Source: Cephalotus follicularis (Eukaryota > Streptophyta > Magnoliopsida > Oxalidales > Cephalotaceae). From it: 64,000 nt of DNA. Positions 43,901 through 57,042 of this stretch are shown here, one piece after another (the first letter of the stretch is position 1; the number at the start of each line of letters is the position of its first letter). The translations under genes were made by a program, and so were the position numbers. The notes under the pieces are model-generated. The model made no database searches, was not told the origin of the DNA, and was given only the letters and a program-made list of their open reading frames with translations. Location of the stretch: contig BDDD01002116.1 in the NCBI GenBank assembly GCA_001972305.1, positions 85,489 to 149,488 of the forward strand, written 5' to 3'.

Positions 43901-46900
43901 ACTTGCATCACTCGAGATATCAAGAGTGTATTTCCTTTGACACAGAGCAACACCAACCTCCGAATACGAAACTTCAATACCTAGAAAGTAACGGAGACGA
44001 CCCAAGTCTTTAGTATTAAATTTTCGTTGTAAAAACTGCTTGAGTCGTTGTATACCTCTATCATCACTCCCAGTAATAATAATATCATCAACATAAACAA
44101 GAAGAATCACACACCCAACTGAAGAGGTCATACTAAACACAGAGTGATCAACATTGCATCGTCGCATACCGAAACCAATCACAGCATCACTAAATTTGCC
44201 AAACCAAGCACGGGGAGATTGTTTCAAACCATAGAGAGCCTTCCGAAGTCGGCAAACCTTCTCCCCCTGAGCAACAAACCCGGGAGGTTGCTCCATATAA
44301 ACCTCTTCTTTAAGATCGCCGTGAAGGAAGGCATTCTTGACAGCGAAAACGAGCAACCAAAGAAATCATAATACGAACAGAGGGAATCTTAGCCACTGGA
44401 GAAAAGGTCTCATCATAATCAATGCCATAAGTCTGGGTATAACCCTTTGCAACAAGACGAGCCTTTACAAATGAAGAGGTGTGTTTATACGGATTTTGGA
44501 AGACCTCGATACGGGAAGAGTGAAGAACAGTAGAATAATTAGCAGAAGGTAGAAGACACAACCTCCCCTCATAAGGAAAACAAGAAGAAGTAGGGCTAGC
44601 AGGAGATACCTGGCAAGCAGGAGCGTAGAAACCAACACAAACGAAACACGTAAGTAACCTAGGGCCCAACCTGTTTAACAGAAGATCTCGGCTTTTTACA
44701 CACAAACAACCGATGAGGGCGTGAGTTTTCCCTATACAAACAATATTAGGTACAGCTGCAGCTCATATACAAAGACGACTACACTGAAAGAAACTCTTAG
44801 TCTGAATAATGTTATTACGAAGAGTCGGTCTCGGAAGTTGTCTACTAAGAAATGATCACGGAGAAGGAGTCGGACTTGGTAATGGGAACGTCCATATGAG
44901 AGCTGCGGGTGCTAGGTAGGATGGTGGTGACCGCCAGCAGGGGCTAGGTGGACACAGATGACTCAGTGGGTAACGTGTAGCATGAGCAAGGGTATGTCCA
45001 AGGGCCATAGGAGAAAGAATGAAACAGAGAATATGTTTAGAGAGAGGACTATACTGACGAAAACAGAGAAGAGACCGAAGACACAAACACGGAGCATCAC
45101 ACGTCCTTCGTGAGTGAGTAAGACCCACCTGGGCTCGATACCTCCTCCTCTACTTACGAAACGTACTATTAGTCTGAACCCTAGAACAATGAAATGGGGG
45201 GCCATTTGTTAACCAACCCACAGCAACCCACAAATGACAGTTCGTAGTGGGTCTACCATGTTATCGTGCAAANNNNNNNNNNNNNNNNNNNNNNNNNTTC
45301 TGTTTTTTTTTTTTTTTTTAAGGGTTTTTGTGTTTTTGTTTTGTTAAGGGAATTTCCTAAGCTCTGATACCATGTAACTTAATAATGATTTATGTGTATT
45401 ATTATGCTAAACAGAAAAGCCATATACATAGGCTTATTACATGGATGTGGGCTTTTTTAGTTAAACCCAACTTGTACGCAAATAATAACGACAACAAGGC
45501 AATTAACTTCATACAAACGTAAACATGCAATTAATAAACCATATATAAGAAGTGATCCAATCAAATGTTAAATAAGACGCTGATCAGATACCTATGACTG
45601 AAAAATAAAAAATAAAACATTTTCTATAATACTAGGAGGTTTTGTCATAACTGAATCCGAAAGGATAAGGCGTTGATAATACATGGAATAAAAAAAAATT
45701 AATATACACATTAATATTTACATGCTGTAAGTTCTAAAGAGCACCCATGAAAATTGAGCACGAGTTTTTTTAACAGGTGTTCAACTTTATATTTCAGTCA
45801 TAGAATATAAGACTGTTAGTAAAATAATGTTACGCAAATGGATCCTATAATAATAAAATTTTAGAAAGGGGGAGAGAGAGAACCGAAATGACCAGGGAAT
45901 AACTTACGAGAGTGAGAGAGAGAGAACCGAAATGACCAAGAAATAACTTAAAAGAGGGAGAGAGAACAGAGGGAAGATAAAAAAACAAGCTACATCCTGC
46001 ATTGAATTTCATAACCAAACACAATAAAATAAAGTGAGGCAAGCGAGAGAAAGTCAAAACGGAGATGGGTCGAAAACTATAAAAAGGGATTGAAAATTTT
46101 AAATTATTTAAATAGAGGACGATGACATCTATGAAGCACCGACACTCTGTGGAGGGTGACGAGTCAGTGTCGGACACTGACACTCGTATGACACTCTCTA
46201 ACACTCGGTCAATATATGATATTGATTAATTGATTATGATCTATAAAGCACGGACACGCCGAACAAGTCTTCGAGTCGGTGTCGGACACGACTTGTCAGA
46301 CTCGCATCCGATACTTGGTCAACGTGTCGGAGATTGTTGACTGGCATCTGACACGCGGGTCAACGAGTCAGACGCGTGTTTTGACAAGTATGACAAGTTG
46401 GGGCCAGTTTTTTGCAAATTAAAAAAAGGCCTAGATTAGAGGGATTAAAACCAAAATTACAAGACCCATCCCACATCAAAACAAACTCTTAAATTAAAAA
46501 GAAAATCAACTGAGGACAAACCTGTGACCGTCTCTTTTGAACTCTATCTAAAGCCCTCACTCTTTCGATCTATCTCTTTGGAAGACCAGGTAAGTCTCTC
46601 TCGATCTCTCTTCCACTGTGTGCGAGCGATGTCTTCTCTTCTGTTTTTGTTTTGATTGAGTTTCACAGTACGCTTGAATGTTTTTTTTTTTCTTTCAGGA
46701 CGACATATGTACTGGTTAAGTGGTTATGGCGACATATGTACATGTACTGGTTAAGTGGTTATGGCGACATATGTACTAGTTAAGTGGTTATTAAATGGTT
46801 ATTGGTTAATGGGTTTTATAAAGATTGTATAATAAAGATTGTATGGTTATAATTTAATCTCATTATTATATTCTTTAGTAACTTTTAAGGTCCGTTTGGT

Positions 46901-49900
46901 ATTGCTGTGTGTTGTCTAAAATCACTTTTAAAAGTGCTGTGGGTAAAAGTGCTGTGGGTAAAAGTGTTTTGGGTTTTACAGAAGCGTTTGGTAAACAAAA
47001 TGACTAAAATCGCTTTTTACTGTATTCATTGATTTTTTTCTTTACAGTTTATGGTATATATGGTTTTTCGATTAATAACAATGGTATAATGTGAGAAACA
47101 AAAATACGTATTTTTACAAGAATGTTACATTTCCGTCAATTTTATTTTTAAAAAAAAAATCACTTTATCAAATAACACGAGTTAACAATTCCGAAAAAAA
47201 TTAAAGATTTTTAGTAATCCTTAATAATTTTATAAAACAAAACAAGTATTATAAAAATTCTAACAAAAAATTCCAAAAATCCTCAAGATTTGAGTAAATT
47301 AATCAAAATCATAACTTATAATAATTTGTTAAACAAAGGAATTTATTTTGGACATATTTTGTTTTGTTTTTTGCTTTATAACTTGAGATACGTGGATCAA
47401 AGCAGAGCCAAGCAAAAAGTCCACCTGCTAGGAAACAACACAGAGGTGCCAATGCAGCTCAAGTTCTCATTGGTAGGAAATCTATCCTGGATGTTGTCTT
47501 GGATTTCCTCTCTAGATTTCATTACCCCAGTTGGGTAAACATTAAGGCCATCCTTCATGTTCTTTCTCTCTCACTCCCATAGCCATAGGTCACAAAATCC
47601 AGAGAGTGCCCATTTTGTCGTAGAGAAGCGCGCGCACCACCAACAATCGAAAGGTTTGTGTCTTCTTTCTTCTGTGAAGTAGCAGATATGGCTGCAACAT
47701 CAGGTGCAATCGAAAGGTTTGTGTCTTCTTTCTTCTATGGAGTAGCAGAGATGGGGTCTTCTTTCTTCTGTGGAGGGAAGAGAAGCCAGCGTTGTTGGGT
47801 GCTTGTATTGGAACGAGAATCGCGTTGCGTTTTTTTAAACACAGCAATTTGTTGTGTTGAAAAAATTGCGTTGACAAGCATAAAAAAAAAAAGCGCTTTG
47901 TAAGAGAAGCGCTTTTCAAATTTCATTACCAAACGTTTTTTCTCCGTTGCGGTGGGAGGAAAAAGCGCTTTGTGCCTCCCACCGCAATACCAAACGGGCA
48001 CTTATTGGTGGTTGTTGACTCTGCTGAGAAGTAGTAGTAGTTTAAGTTGTCCAAAAAAGCAACAGTTACATCACATAAATATATAAATATAGATTAAAAT
48101 ATGTGCAAGTATATTTAAAATATATAAATATACATCACCCATAGCTCAGATTTGTGACTAATTTTTTAATCACATATTTAAATACACTGATAAAGTAATC
48201 GGTTGTACTCAATAATCTATGCTTTTTTATTTGTTTTACTATTTATTGTTTGCTTTGATGTTTACACTCTACATTAGTTTGATATATTAAAAGTAATTAT
48301 TTTATTTTTTTATAGAATGGAACCAAGTGGTTGTAGTGGTGGTAGTAGTTCAGTTAGCTCACCTAATGAACATTTGAATAAACCATTGTGGAAATTTATT
48401 ACTAAGATGGGTCAACACAATGAGGCGGGGGGAAATTTATCTTGGAATTGCAATTTTTGTCAAAAGGATTTCAAAAGTTCATACTCTAGAGTTAGAGCTC
48501 ATTTATTGAAAATATCCGGGAAAGAGGTTGGACCTTGTTTGAAAGTAAAATCTCGAGATCTTTGGGACATGCAAAAATTAAATGAAGAAGCTACTGCTAG
48601 AATAAATAGTAATGCTTCAAAACTTTACCTTTACCACCTTCTAGTTATGGAAAGAGTTCCTCCATTGACTTAAAAAAGAGAAAGACTAGTAGTGTAAGTG
48701 CTATTGAGAAGGCATTCAACAAAGTGAAAAGGAACATTTAGATTATGAAATTGCTAGGATGTTTTATTCAGCGGTCTTGCCGTTTAATCTTGCAAGGAAC
48801 CCTTATTTTCAATCCGCTTTCACTTACACCGCTAATCACAATATTGCAGGGTATTTGCCACCAGGATATAATTTATTGAGGACCACTCTTTTGCAAAAAG
48901 AGAAGGCAAATATTGATAGGTTGTGTGCAAGTATTAGAAATAGTTGGAATGAGAAGGGTGTGAGTATTGTGAGTGATGGTTGGAGTGACTCACAAAGAAG
49001 ACCACTTATCAATTTTATGGCCGTGTTGGATGGAGATGCTATGTTCCTAAAATCGGTTGATTGTTCGGGATAAACAAAAGATATGCATTTCATTTATAAC
49101 TTGTAGAAAGAAGTTATCAATGAAGTTGGGTATACCAAAGTGGTCGAAGTAATTACGGATAATGCTTCAAATTGTAAGGGTGCAGGACAACTCATTGAGC
49201 AAGAATTTCCATCAATTGTTTGGACGCCTTGTGTGGTGCACACTCTCAATCTAGCTTTGAAGAATATTTGTGCGGCAAAAAAAGTGGAAAGTAATCAATT
49301 GGCATATGAAGCATGTAGTTGGATATCCGACATTATTGGGGATGTTATGATGATTAAAAATTTTATCATGAACCATTCAATGAGATTAGCCAAGTTTAAT
49401 GAGTTTGTTAGTTTGAAATTGCTTTCCGTGGCCGAAACTCGTTTTGCTTCAATGGTTATAATGCTTAAGAGGTTCAAGTTGATAAAAAGTGGTATTCAAA
49501 ACATGGTTTGTAATACCCGGAATTTTATAAATAATTAAAGAAAGAAAGTTTGGCCCAAAATGTATTAGGGTAGAAATTGAATTAATAAAGAATTGGGCTT
49601 GAAATATTGCTATATGGGCTTTAGTTGTTGTTAGGCCTTGGAAATGTACCAAATGGTATTTGGGCCTAAAATATATTACTATTGGGCTGTTTTATTATAA
49701 AATGAACCAAGTAAGAGATCTGGGCCAAATTTGTAAAGAAGGGAGAAATGAGCCTGTTCCTTAGTCCTCAGCTCATAATGTGAGGGAGGTTGCTGGAATT
49801 GTCTTCAAAATTCTGAAACCTTCTTCACTAGCTATAAAAAGGAGAAGAGAATGTTTTAGAGGGCTGTTGACAAATTTTGGAGAAAGAGACGGGAGAGCTA

Positions 49901-52900
49901 CCAAGGAATGAGCAAAAGAAGGATGCAAATTGAAGGCTAGGAGAGGAAGCTCTTGGATTCCAAGTAGGATCTGCCTCCTACTCAGCCTTTATCGCCTGTG
50001 TGTATTGCTATAAATGTTTTAATGCTTGCTTGGGTTAGAGTTAAACAACGAAATAAAAGGAGTAGAATGATTGAGAAATGTAGAGATCCTCTGCACTAGA
50101 TTTAATGAACCCTATGTCCTTATGTTGAGATGGCATCATCTGCCATTCCATGCATATTATAAACACTATACACAAATATAGGGTAGTGCCTAGTATGCTT
50201 CCCGTGCGCACTGGCGTAGCTCTCCTCTGCCCGCCTCCTGGGCGTCCATACATGCCCAGCTCGCTAATGCCAGGCGCAGAGGAGATTAGTGGCGGGGGTA
50301 CCGTGCCTGAGCATGCAATGCCAGCTAATGCCATCCTCCGTCATGCATCTGAGCCAGTCGTTACCTGCCTTTAGCCGAGATGGCTTTACGCCGAGGATCC
50401 ATGTGCGAGGTGCCATACACTGGAGCACTGCATGTAACGCCGAGGATCCCTGTGCGAGGTGCCATGCACTGGAGCACTGCATGTAACGCCGAGGATCCCT
50501 GTGCGAGGTGCCATCCACTGGAGCACTGCATGTAACGCCGAGGATCTCTGTGCGAGGTGCCATACACTGGAGCACTGCATGTAACGCTGAGGATCCATGT
50601 GCGAGGTGCCATACACTGGAGCACTGCATGTGACGTCGAGGATCCATGTGCGAGGTGCTACACACTGGAGCGTTGCATGTATTTTGCTTTCTTCTGTGCC
50701 ATACATGCCCGTCGAAGACGACTAGAGCATGCATCTCTCGCTGGCCTAAAGCCGAGTCACCCTGTGAACGCCGAGGAGCCAACCATGGCTTCCTCTGCCA
50801 TGCGTCCTACGCATGCGTCTGGGGACTCGCAGCCGAGGACGCGCCAGTACCGCACCTCTTTGCGTCTGGCATGCTATGTGTTTCGTGTATGCCGACAGGG
50901 CGTCGGGCCTTTCCCTGCTATGCCTGCCGAGCCCCCCATCCTCTGTTTTAGTGCCTAGCTTCCCATAGCGATCGTGTCTGACCAGATGGCGCCATGATGA
51001 GAGCTCTCTTCTTCCCTATGAGTTCGTCCTCTACCCTGAGAGCTCTCCCTTGCCCTATAGCGCCACTCATGTGAGATCATCCTCTGCCATGCGTCCCGCA
51101 GGCATCGAGGACAACTGCCGAGGGCGCACTGGAGCCTTACACCGAGGTGCCACGCGTCGTCCCATGGTAGGTACCCGAGGATGCGCTACAGCTCCCATGC
51201 ACGCACCAAATGGTCCTCTGCCATGCGCCCATTGCATGCGAGCTCACCTCTGTTCTCCTCTGCCTCGGCAAGTTTCCTTCTCACATGCATGCGTCCAGAG
51301 AATGTGTATATAGCGCCCAGATAGTGCTACGCATGTAATGCCGAGCTCGCTTCAGTAAGTTCCTTGGCATGCTATGCATGCGCTAAGATGACAATGCATT
51401 GGTTACATACACCATAAAAGTGACTAAGTGAAATGGATAAGAAATAAGTGCAATAAATGGCGTTAGTGTATAATTGATAAGTGCAGAGAGTTGTGTTAAT
51501 TGATAAATGATAAGTGCAGATAGATGTTATTAATATAAGAATGATAAGTGCTATATATATGGATGATAAATGTGGTGTAAATGTAGGGTAGTATAGTATT
51601 ATAAAGGCAGACCCCAAATGTATTGTTAATGTAGTGTAATGTTAATGTAGTGTAGTGTTAATGTACTGTACTATGCCTGATCACCAATTGAGATGAGCTG
51701 ACTGATCACCGATTGAGATGAGCCCTCAGATCACTAATTGAGATGAGCCGGCAAGGCTATTTTTGAGATGAGCCTACGGGATCACCGAGATAACTCAATG
51801 GATCACCGATCGAGATGAGCCGTCGACTCACCAAATGAGGTGAACCGACTGAACACCGACCGAGATGAGCCACACAGACTGTTACTGTTAATGTTATTGT
51901 ATAGTGTACTGAATGACTGTTACTGATACTGTATAATGTTTAGGTTCCTCTCCTCTGCCTTTAACGTCTAGAGCGTGTATATCGCTCTTCCTAAAGCCGA
52001 GGAACCCGAGGAATCGGTCTGCCTACAATGTAATGTTTATTCCCGACCCGGCTCCTCTGCCTTAACGTTTGGAGTGCGTTATCGATCCTCCTTTAGTAGG
52101 GGATGCCGAGGAAGGATTCATTGTGACTGTTAATGATTGCGAATGACTGTTTGTGACTGTAATGACTGAATGAACCATTACACTGATCGCACCGTACTGT
52201 TAATAACTGTACTGAATGAATCGTATTGTGCACTGAATGGATTGTACTGTTATATTGCATCTCATTTGCATTACATATGCTTGCTGCATCTACATTTCAT
52301 AAATGCATGGTGGTAGTTCCTACACGACCAGTGGTCGCTGACCCATTGCATTGTCATGTAATGGGTTAGGTACAGGTGGAGCTTTGCAGCAAGCTGAGGA
52401 TTGAAGCCCCGGGTGAGTCTCCTCCCTTTTATTGCAGTTCGACGATCCACAAGCATAAGAATATTGTATTTTTGACCTGCCGGCTTGTGGCAGAGCTATA
52501 TGTTGACTGTATTGTATGACATTGGGTTTTTATCCACGTAAGTGATGTTTTATTGGACTGTTCCACATGCATTATTATATTGTTAAATGTTTTAAATTTC
52601 CGCTGAATATTGGATAATGAATGATACTGTTAGTAGCGCGTTAAACTTTGAGGGTTGACCCTTGGAGTTTGGGGCGTTCCATGGTTATTTCTGACAAATG
52701 GATCCTTGATCGAGATGATCACCAAGGGAGGGCTAGAACCATTATGGAAAAGGTATTGGATGATTTGTGGTGGGATTCAATAGATTATATACATTCCTTT
52801 ACGTCTCTAATCTATGATATGATAAGATTTTGTGATACCGACAAGCCTTCTCTCCACTTGGTGTATGACATGTGGGATATGATGATTGAAAAGGTGAAAA

Positions 52901-55900
52901 AAACTATATATTATCATGAAGTGAAAATGGTGCATGAGGAGTCTCCTTTTTTTCAAGTAGTTCATGAAATTCTTATAGATCGTTGGAACAAGAACAATAC
53001 TCTCACTTCATTGTTTGGCACATGCCTTGAATCCAAAGTAAGTTTTCCATACTTTATGTATTAAATCTTTTTACCATATAATATCTCTTATAATATTAAT
53101 AGCTTTTAATTTTGTATATCTTTTTTATAATAAGGTATTATAGTGAGCAATGGCTTACTGAAGATCCCACTAGAGTTCCTCCTCACAAGGATATGAAGAT
53201 CAATCAAGAAAGAACCAAACGCATTAGGAAATATTTTCCTAACTTTGAGGAGCGCAACAAAGTGAATATGGAGTATGCGGAATTTGTTGGCAAGAATGGA
53301 GATTTTAGGGATTTCAATTCAATTGAAAATCGGTATGCTATGGATCCCAAGGCTTGGTGGGTTCTTCATGGAGCATGTGCACCTATGCTTCAAACCATAG
53401 CCTTAAGGCTTCTGACACAACCTTCTTCTTCATCATGTGCCGAGAGGAATTGGAGTACTTATTCCTTTGTGCATTCGATGAAACGAAACAAGATGACACC
53501 CAAACGTGCTGAAGACTTGGTTTACATTCATAGCAACCTTCGTCTTCTTTCGAGAAAGAGTCCACAATATGCACAAGGAGAGACAAAAATGTGGGATATT
53601 GGCGGAGATGCATTTGACTCACTGGAAGATATTGGACTGCTTGAAGTTGCAAGTCTCTCACTTAATGAACCGGAGATGGAGTCCATTGTTTTGTTACATG
53701 AAGTTGATGATCCATCCGATGAAGGTCATGAAGATATTAACTTTGATGAAGTTTAGTTTATTAGATGGTTTTATGTTGTGACACTTGTGACTTGTGAATC
53801 CTATTATGGATTCTCTTTATGACATTCTTAATTACATGTTGGAATGCTAGCCTTTTTATTAGTTATGTGTGTTACTTAATTTGTTAATTAAAATATATGA
53901 ATGGATGATGAACTTTTTTTATTTAAATTCATTCTAAGGTTTTTATATTGAATATTGACATATTGATATAAATTATATTTAAAAATTTTAAAAAAAATCA
54001 TATTAAATATACGTGTCGGAATCCTAATTTTTTTAAAAATGTCGTGTCGACGTGTCGTGTCGTGTCTCGTGTCGCATGTCGGTGCTTCATAGATTATGAT
54101 TACTACTTTATTATTTTAGTATATTAATCAATATATTACATTATTTAAGTAGTGTTATTAATATCATTTTAATTAGTATACTTATATTATTATATTAAAT
54201 AATTGTTGGAAATAATGATGGAAATAATAATATAAATGATACTTGATTATATGAATTTCTATACTAAATATACGTGTCCTAACGGTCTTAATTCTAATTT
54301 TTTTAGAAATGTCGTGTCAACGTATTGTGTCGTGTCGTATTACGTGTCACGTGTCAGTCTCAGTCTCAGTCTCAATGACGTTCATTTTCTGTAACTCAGT
54401 GTGAAGGCAGGAAACCTAGAAGACGAAGCAGAGTTCTTTATACAAAAAACCTAGTCAATATACTTCTTCTAAACCACCCACACTAACCTCCAATTCTTTA
54501 ATATCATCCATATTCCATAAATAATAACCAAAGATTAAACATAACCTAATAAAAGAAAACTCCACAGACCAATTACAGACTGGCCACTAGGTATACAATA
54601 AGGGAAATTTATCTTATTTAGGAAAATTAGGATAAATTATGTCCATCCTTATTTTTCTCCAGTTCAATCATCGATAAAGAATAATCAGATGAATGAAAAT
54701 AGTACCAAGCAACATTACAATGCTTTAACTGACTAAGCTTTAATAAAAATAATGGTCCAGTCATTATAATAAAATATATGTATGTGTGTATGTGCGGGTG
54801 TGCGGGTGTGTGTGTGGGTGTCAATATGGATATTTTCATTTATAAAATTGAACTGTTAACAATGTTTTATAATAGTGGTAAACACATGCAAAATAAATTT
54901 CAACAAAATCGATAATAAAATTTAATGATTTCCTTTAACCACGTTACCCAATTAATAATAGTAATAAATCTGAAAAGGTAATCATGAACATCGGAATGGG
55001 CCCAAATAAAACTACACCGAGCGTCAGTTTCACAGTAGTTGTGTCAGCTATTTGAATCCTCCTCGATTCCGTTATGTCCAAAGCGCTCTTTGTGAGTTCT
55101 TCTAAGAATTTATTATTATTATTATTATTATTTGTATCCATATATTTTTTTAATCTATTTTACCTTTTTTATCTTGATCCTTCCATGTGAACTGCATATA
55201 ACGAAACCACCTTATACGATCTTAAGTTAACTTATTTTCAAATAGAGTTAACTGTAGTGTCCTATGAAGGTATTCATTTGTTAATGAACTTTTTCCTAGT
55301 ATTACCATAGATCAAACATAACATCCTACTTTAGATTTATTTTTCTTTTGTTATGTTTTTTTTTTTTGTTTTTTTTTTTTTGTGAAAATGCTATTTTGTT
55401 AATCACTCAATATTCTGCACCATAAAGAATCAGTACCTAATAGTCTGTAAATTTGTGCCTTCAATTTAGTGAGTATGCTACATTAAATTAGTGGGTATAC
55501 TACATTAATATTTTATAGAAGATGTCAGTCACACTTCTTTCATATTACATAGCTCCAATCATAGGTATAAAGTCCTCATTGATCTGTCCAACCATCTTGA
55601 TTCGATCCAAGATACTGAAAAAGGTCACTCTAGTATACATCTTCCATTTTGAATTAAATATACCAAAATTTTCTCCCCAATAGTGCTAAAATTGTACTCC
55701 AGATTCGGTCTTAGTAATACTTTGCCTAAATCTCTTAGACGCTAAAGTATTTGCAACTAACATACAACAAGAAATAGCATACTGAATATTCCTAGTCAAC
55801 TCATCCACAACCATAGCTTGGTTCAGCCAAAGTAAAAAACCAAAAAACAGAAGGCAAAAGTAATCACCTGTTCACTGACAAGAATTAAGCTCAGCATAGG

Positions 55901-56640
55901 TCTGCTAAGACTCCACTGGTTGCCACAGTCCTCAAACAAAACAATCTCAAAGAGTGTCTTCAATATCTGCGAAGAAAAAGGAAGGAAACACTACTATAAC
56001 ATTTCCAAAGAGAGATGAGGAGCCTCCAGGTCATGGCTGGCAAATATATTACTATTTAGAAGGAAATGTGGACAAACAGAATAACCGAAGTCATAAACCA
56101 TGCCAGCCCACCACCAGAGTAGAAAAGAAAATTGTGGAACTAGCTTTGTTTTTTAAACAGTCTACCGTTTTAAGAATCTAGATAGGCCAGTAACAGCAAC
56201 CTATTATATAGAATCAAGCTAGAAACTACAATGTTTGATTAAGGATGGTAATTTCTAGAAAACCCATCAACTTATTTATACCCATCATAAATATAAGGTT
56301 TCAAGTAAGAGGTAACCTAATTAGATTATTACCTGGTCTACATACATATTTTATATACGTAGATCATGTATGTCAATTTTCAAAACAATTGAATATCCCC
56401 AACAATTTCATCTATACATAATAATTTCAACCGTTATAAGTGTATATTAGAAGAATATACTACGATTGAATTTGTTATGTGTAGATGAAATGGTTAAAAG
56501 TATTTGATTGACTTGAAAATAGGCGTATGTAATTTATACATAGATTGTCAAATCGAACAGTTATATTTATAAAATATAAATCATCAGTCCAAAAATGAAT
56601 ACTTCAAGAATGATATATTGCAAGGTCTTGTGTGTAGAGC

Positions 56641-56673
<33 letters not shown>

Positions 56674-56977
56674 TAAATCCATTTAACTTGGCATAACACA
56701 CTAGTGTGCGTAACCATTGCACCTACGATTCGTATGTTATAAATACAACCGTCATATTTAAGGTTATATCGATATAGATTATAATGCCAATATTCTAATC
56801 TATTCAATATTTTTAATTATTTCATCCACACATAACAATTTCAAGCATTCATTAATTTTCTAATACAGAGAAAAAAGGTATAACTGATTCAATGAAATAT
56901 CTCTTTTGATATCCAATTGACTTGAAAAAAAATGCATACTTGGTTAGATAGAATATATCCGATGGTTATAAGTGTAT

Positions 56978-57042
<65 letters not shown>

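Larger units (their letters stand above)
43001..45496 (-). mobile_element. Short-LTR Ty1/copia element with an assembly gap
   Basis: Both LTRs are 124 bp (43001-43124 and 45373-45496; minus strand TGTTGTCGTTATTATTTACG...AAGTTACA). The primer site TGGTATCAGAGC is at 45361-45372, and the polypurine tract CTTGAGGGGGAG lies next to the 3' LTR. RT and RNase H are present; gag and integrase are not visible, but 25 Ns at 45273-45297 lie between leader and RT, so they may be missing from the assembly. No target duplication (TTAAC against AGGCA). A second copy is at 62880. Confidence 0.9.
42771..45640. repeat. Tandem duplication of exon edge and intron, second copy split by copia insertion
   Basis: Copy 1 starts in the micro-exon (CAGTAAATATCTGCAAGAGAATG, truncated here) and runs through GTGATCCAATGAAATATTAA to ATGACTGAAAAAATAAAAAA (about 42771-42950). 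Copy 2 starts CAGTAAAATATCTACCAGTG at 42950 and continues on the far side of the copia element with AATTAACTTCATAC, GTGATCCAATCAAATGTTAA and ATGACTGAAAAATAAAAAA (45499-45620). In copy 2 the splice acceptor and reading frame are lost. Confidence 0.82.
49509..52681 (+). mobile_element. 3.17-kb solo LTR in the hAT transposase
   Basis: It starts TGTAATACCCGGAATTTT and ends TTGGGGCGTTCCA, with a perfect 5-bp duplication TGGTT (49504-49508 and 52682-52686). The TGTAATACCCGG start suggests a Ty3/gypsy (Tekay-like) LTR, but its interior is unlike the other LTRs here. No coding domain. It contains two tandem arrays with periods 49 and about 25 bp. Confidence 0.92.
48317..53756 (+). pseudogene. hAT transposase, interrupted by a solo LTR and frame breaks
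   Basis: A BED-type zinc finger starts the protein ([29 protein letters not shown]). A frameshift lies near 48620 and another near 48732. DUF659 follows: [37 protein letters not shown] and [20 protein letters not shown], with TAA near 49072 and TAG near 49105. The RNase H-like core has [14 protein letters not shown] and [14 protein letters not shown]. The frame is continuous on both sides of the LTR (49509-52681). After a probable intron (53038 to about 53135) the C-terminal dimerisation region reads [40 protein letters not shown] and [18 protein letters not shown], and ends at 53756. Confidence 0.92.
46241..54092 (+). mobile_element. hAT DNA transposon with DUF659/BED-type transposase
   Basis: Ends are inverted: CTATAAAGCAC...GTGCTTCATAG. 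The flanks are a perfect 8-bp duplication, ATTATGAT (46233-46240 and 54093-54100), the hAT signature. It holds a decayed transposase (48317-53756), a nested terminal-inverted-repeat element (46889-48001) and a nested solo LTR (49509-52681). Subterminal repeats of GTGTCG are abundant at both ends. It sits in an exportin-7 intron, antisense to the gene. Confidence 0.93.
46139..54365. mobile_element. Outer hAT-like MITE, split by a larger hAT element
   Basis: The left end CTATGAAGCACCGACACTC (46139) matches the terminus of the inner element. The right part (about 54285-54365: ATACGTGTCCTAACGG, AGAAATGTCGTGTCAACG, GTGTCACGTGTCAGTC) matches the inner right end at 54005-54090. The outer copy without the insert would be about 375 bp. 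Its right terminus has decayed into CAGTCT repeats, so the end is approximate. Confidence 0.7.

Noticed and set aside
44856-45205. Minus-strand ORFs near the N gap
   Set aside because: They do not match copia linker or integrase sequence and lie in a region of doubtful consensus.
50264-50782. 172-codon minus-strand ORF in the 3.17-kb LTR
   Set aside because: It is a read-through of the 49-bp tandem repeat (period not divisible by three gives rotating frames).
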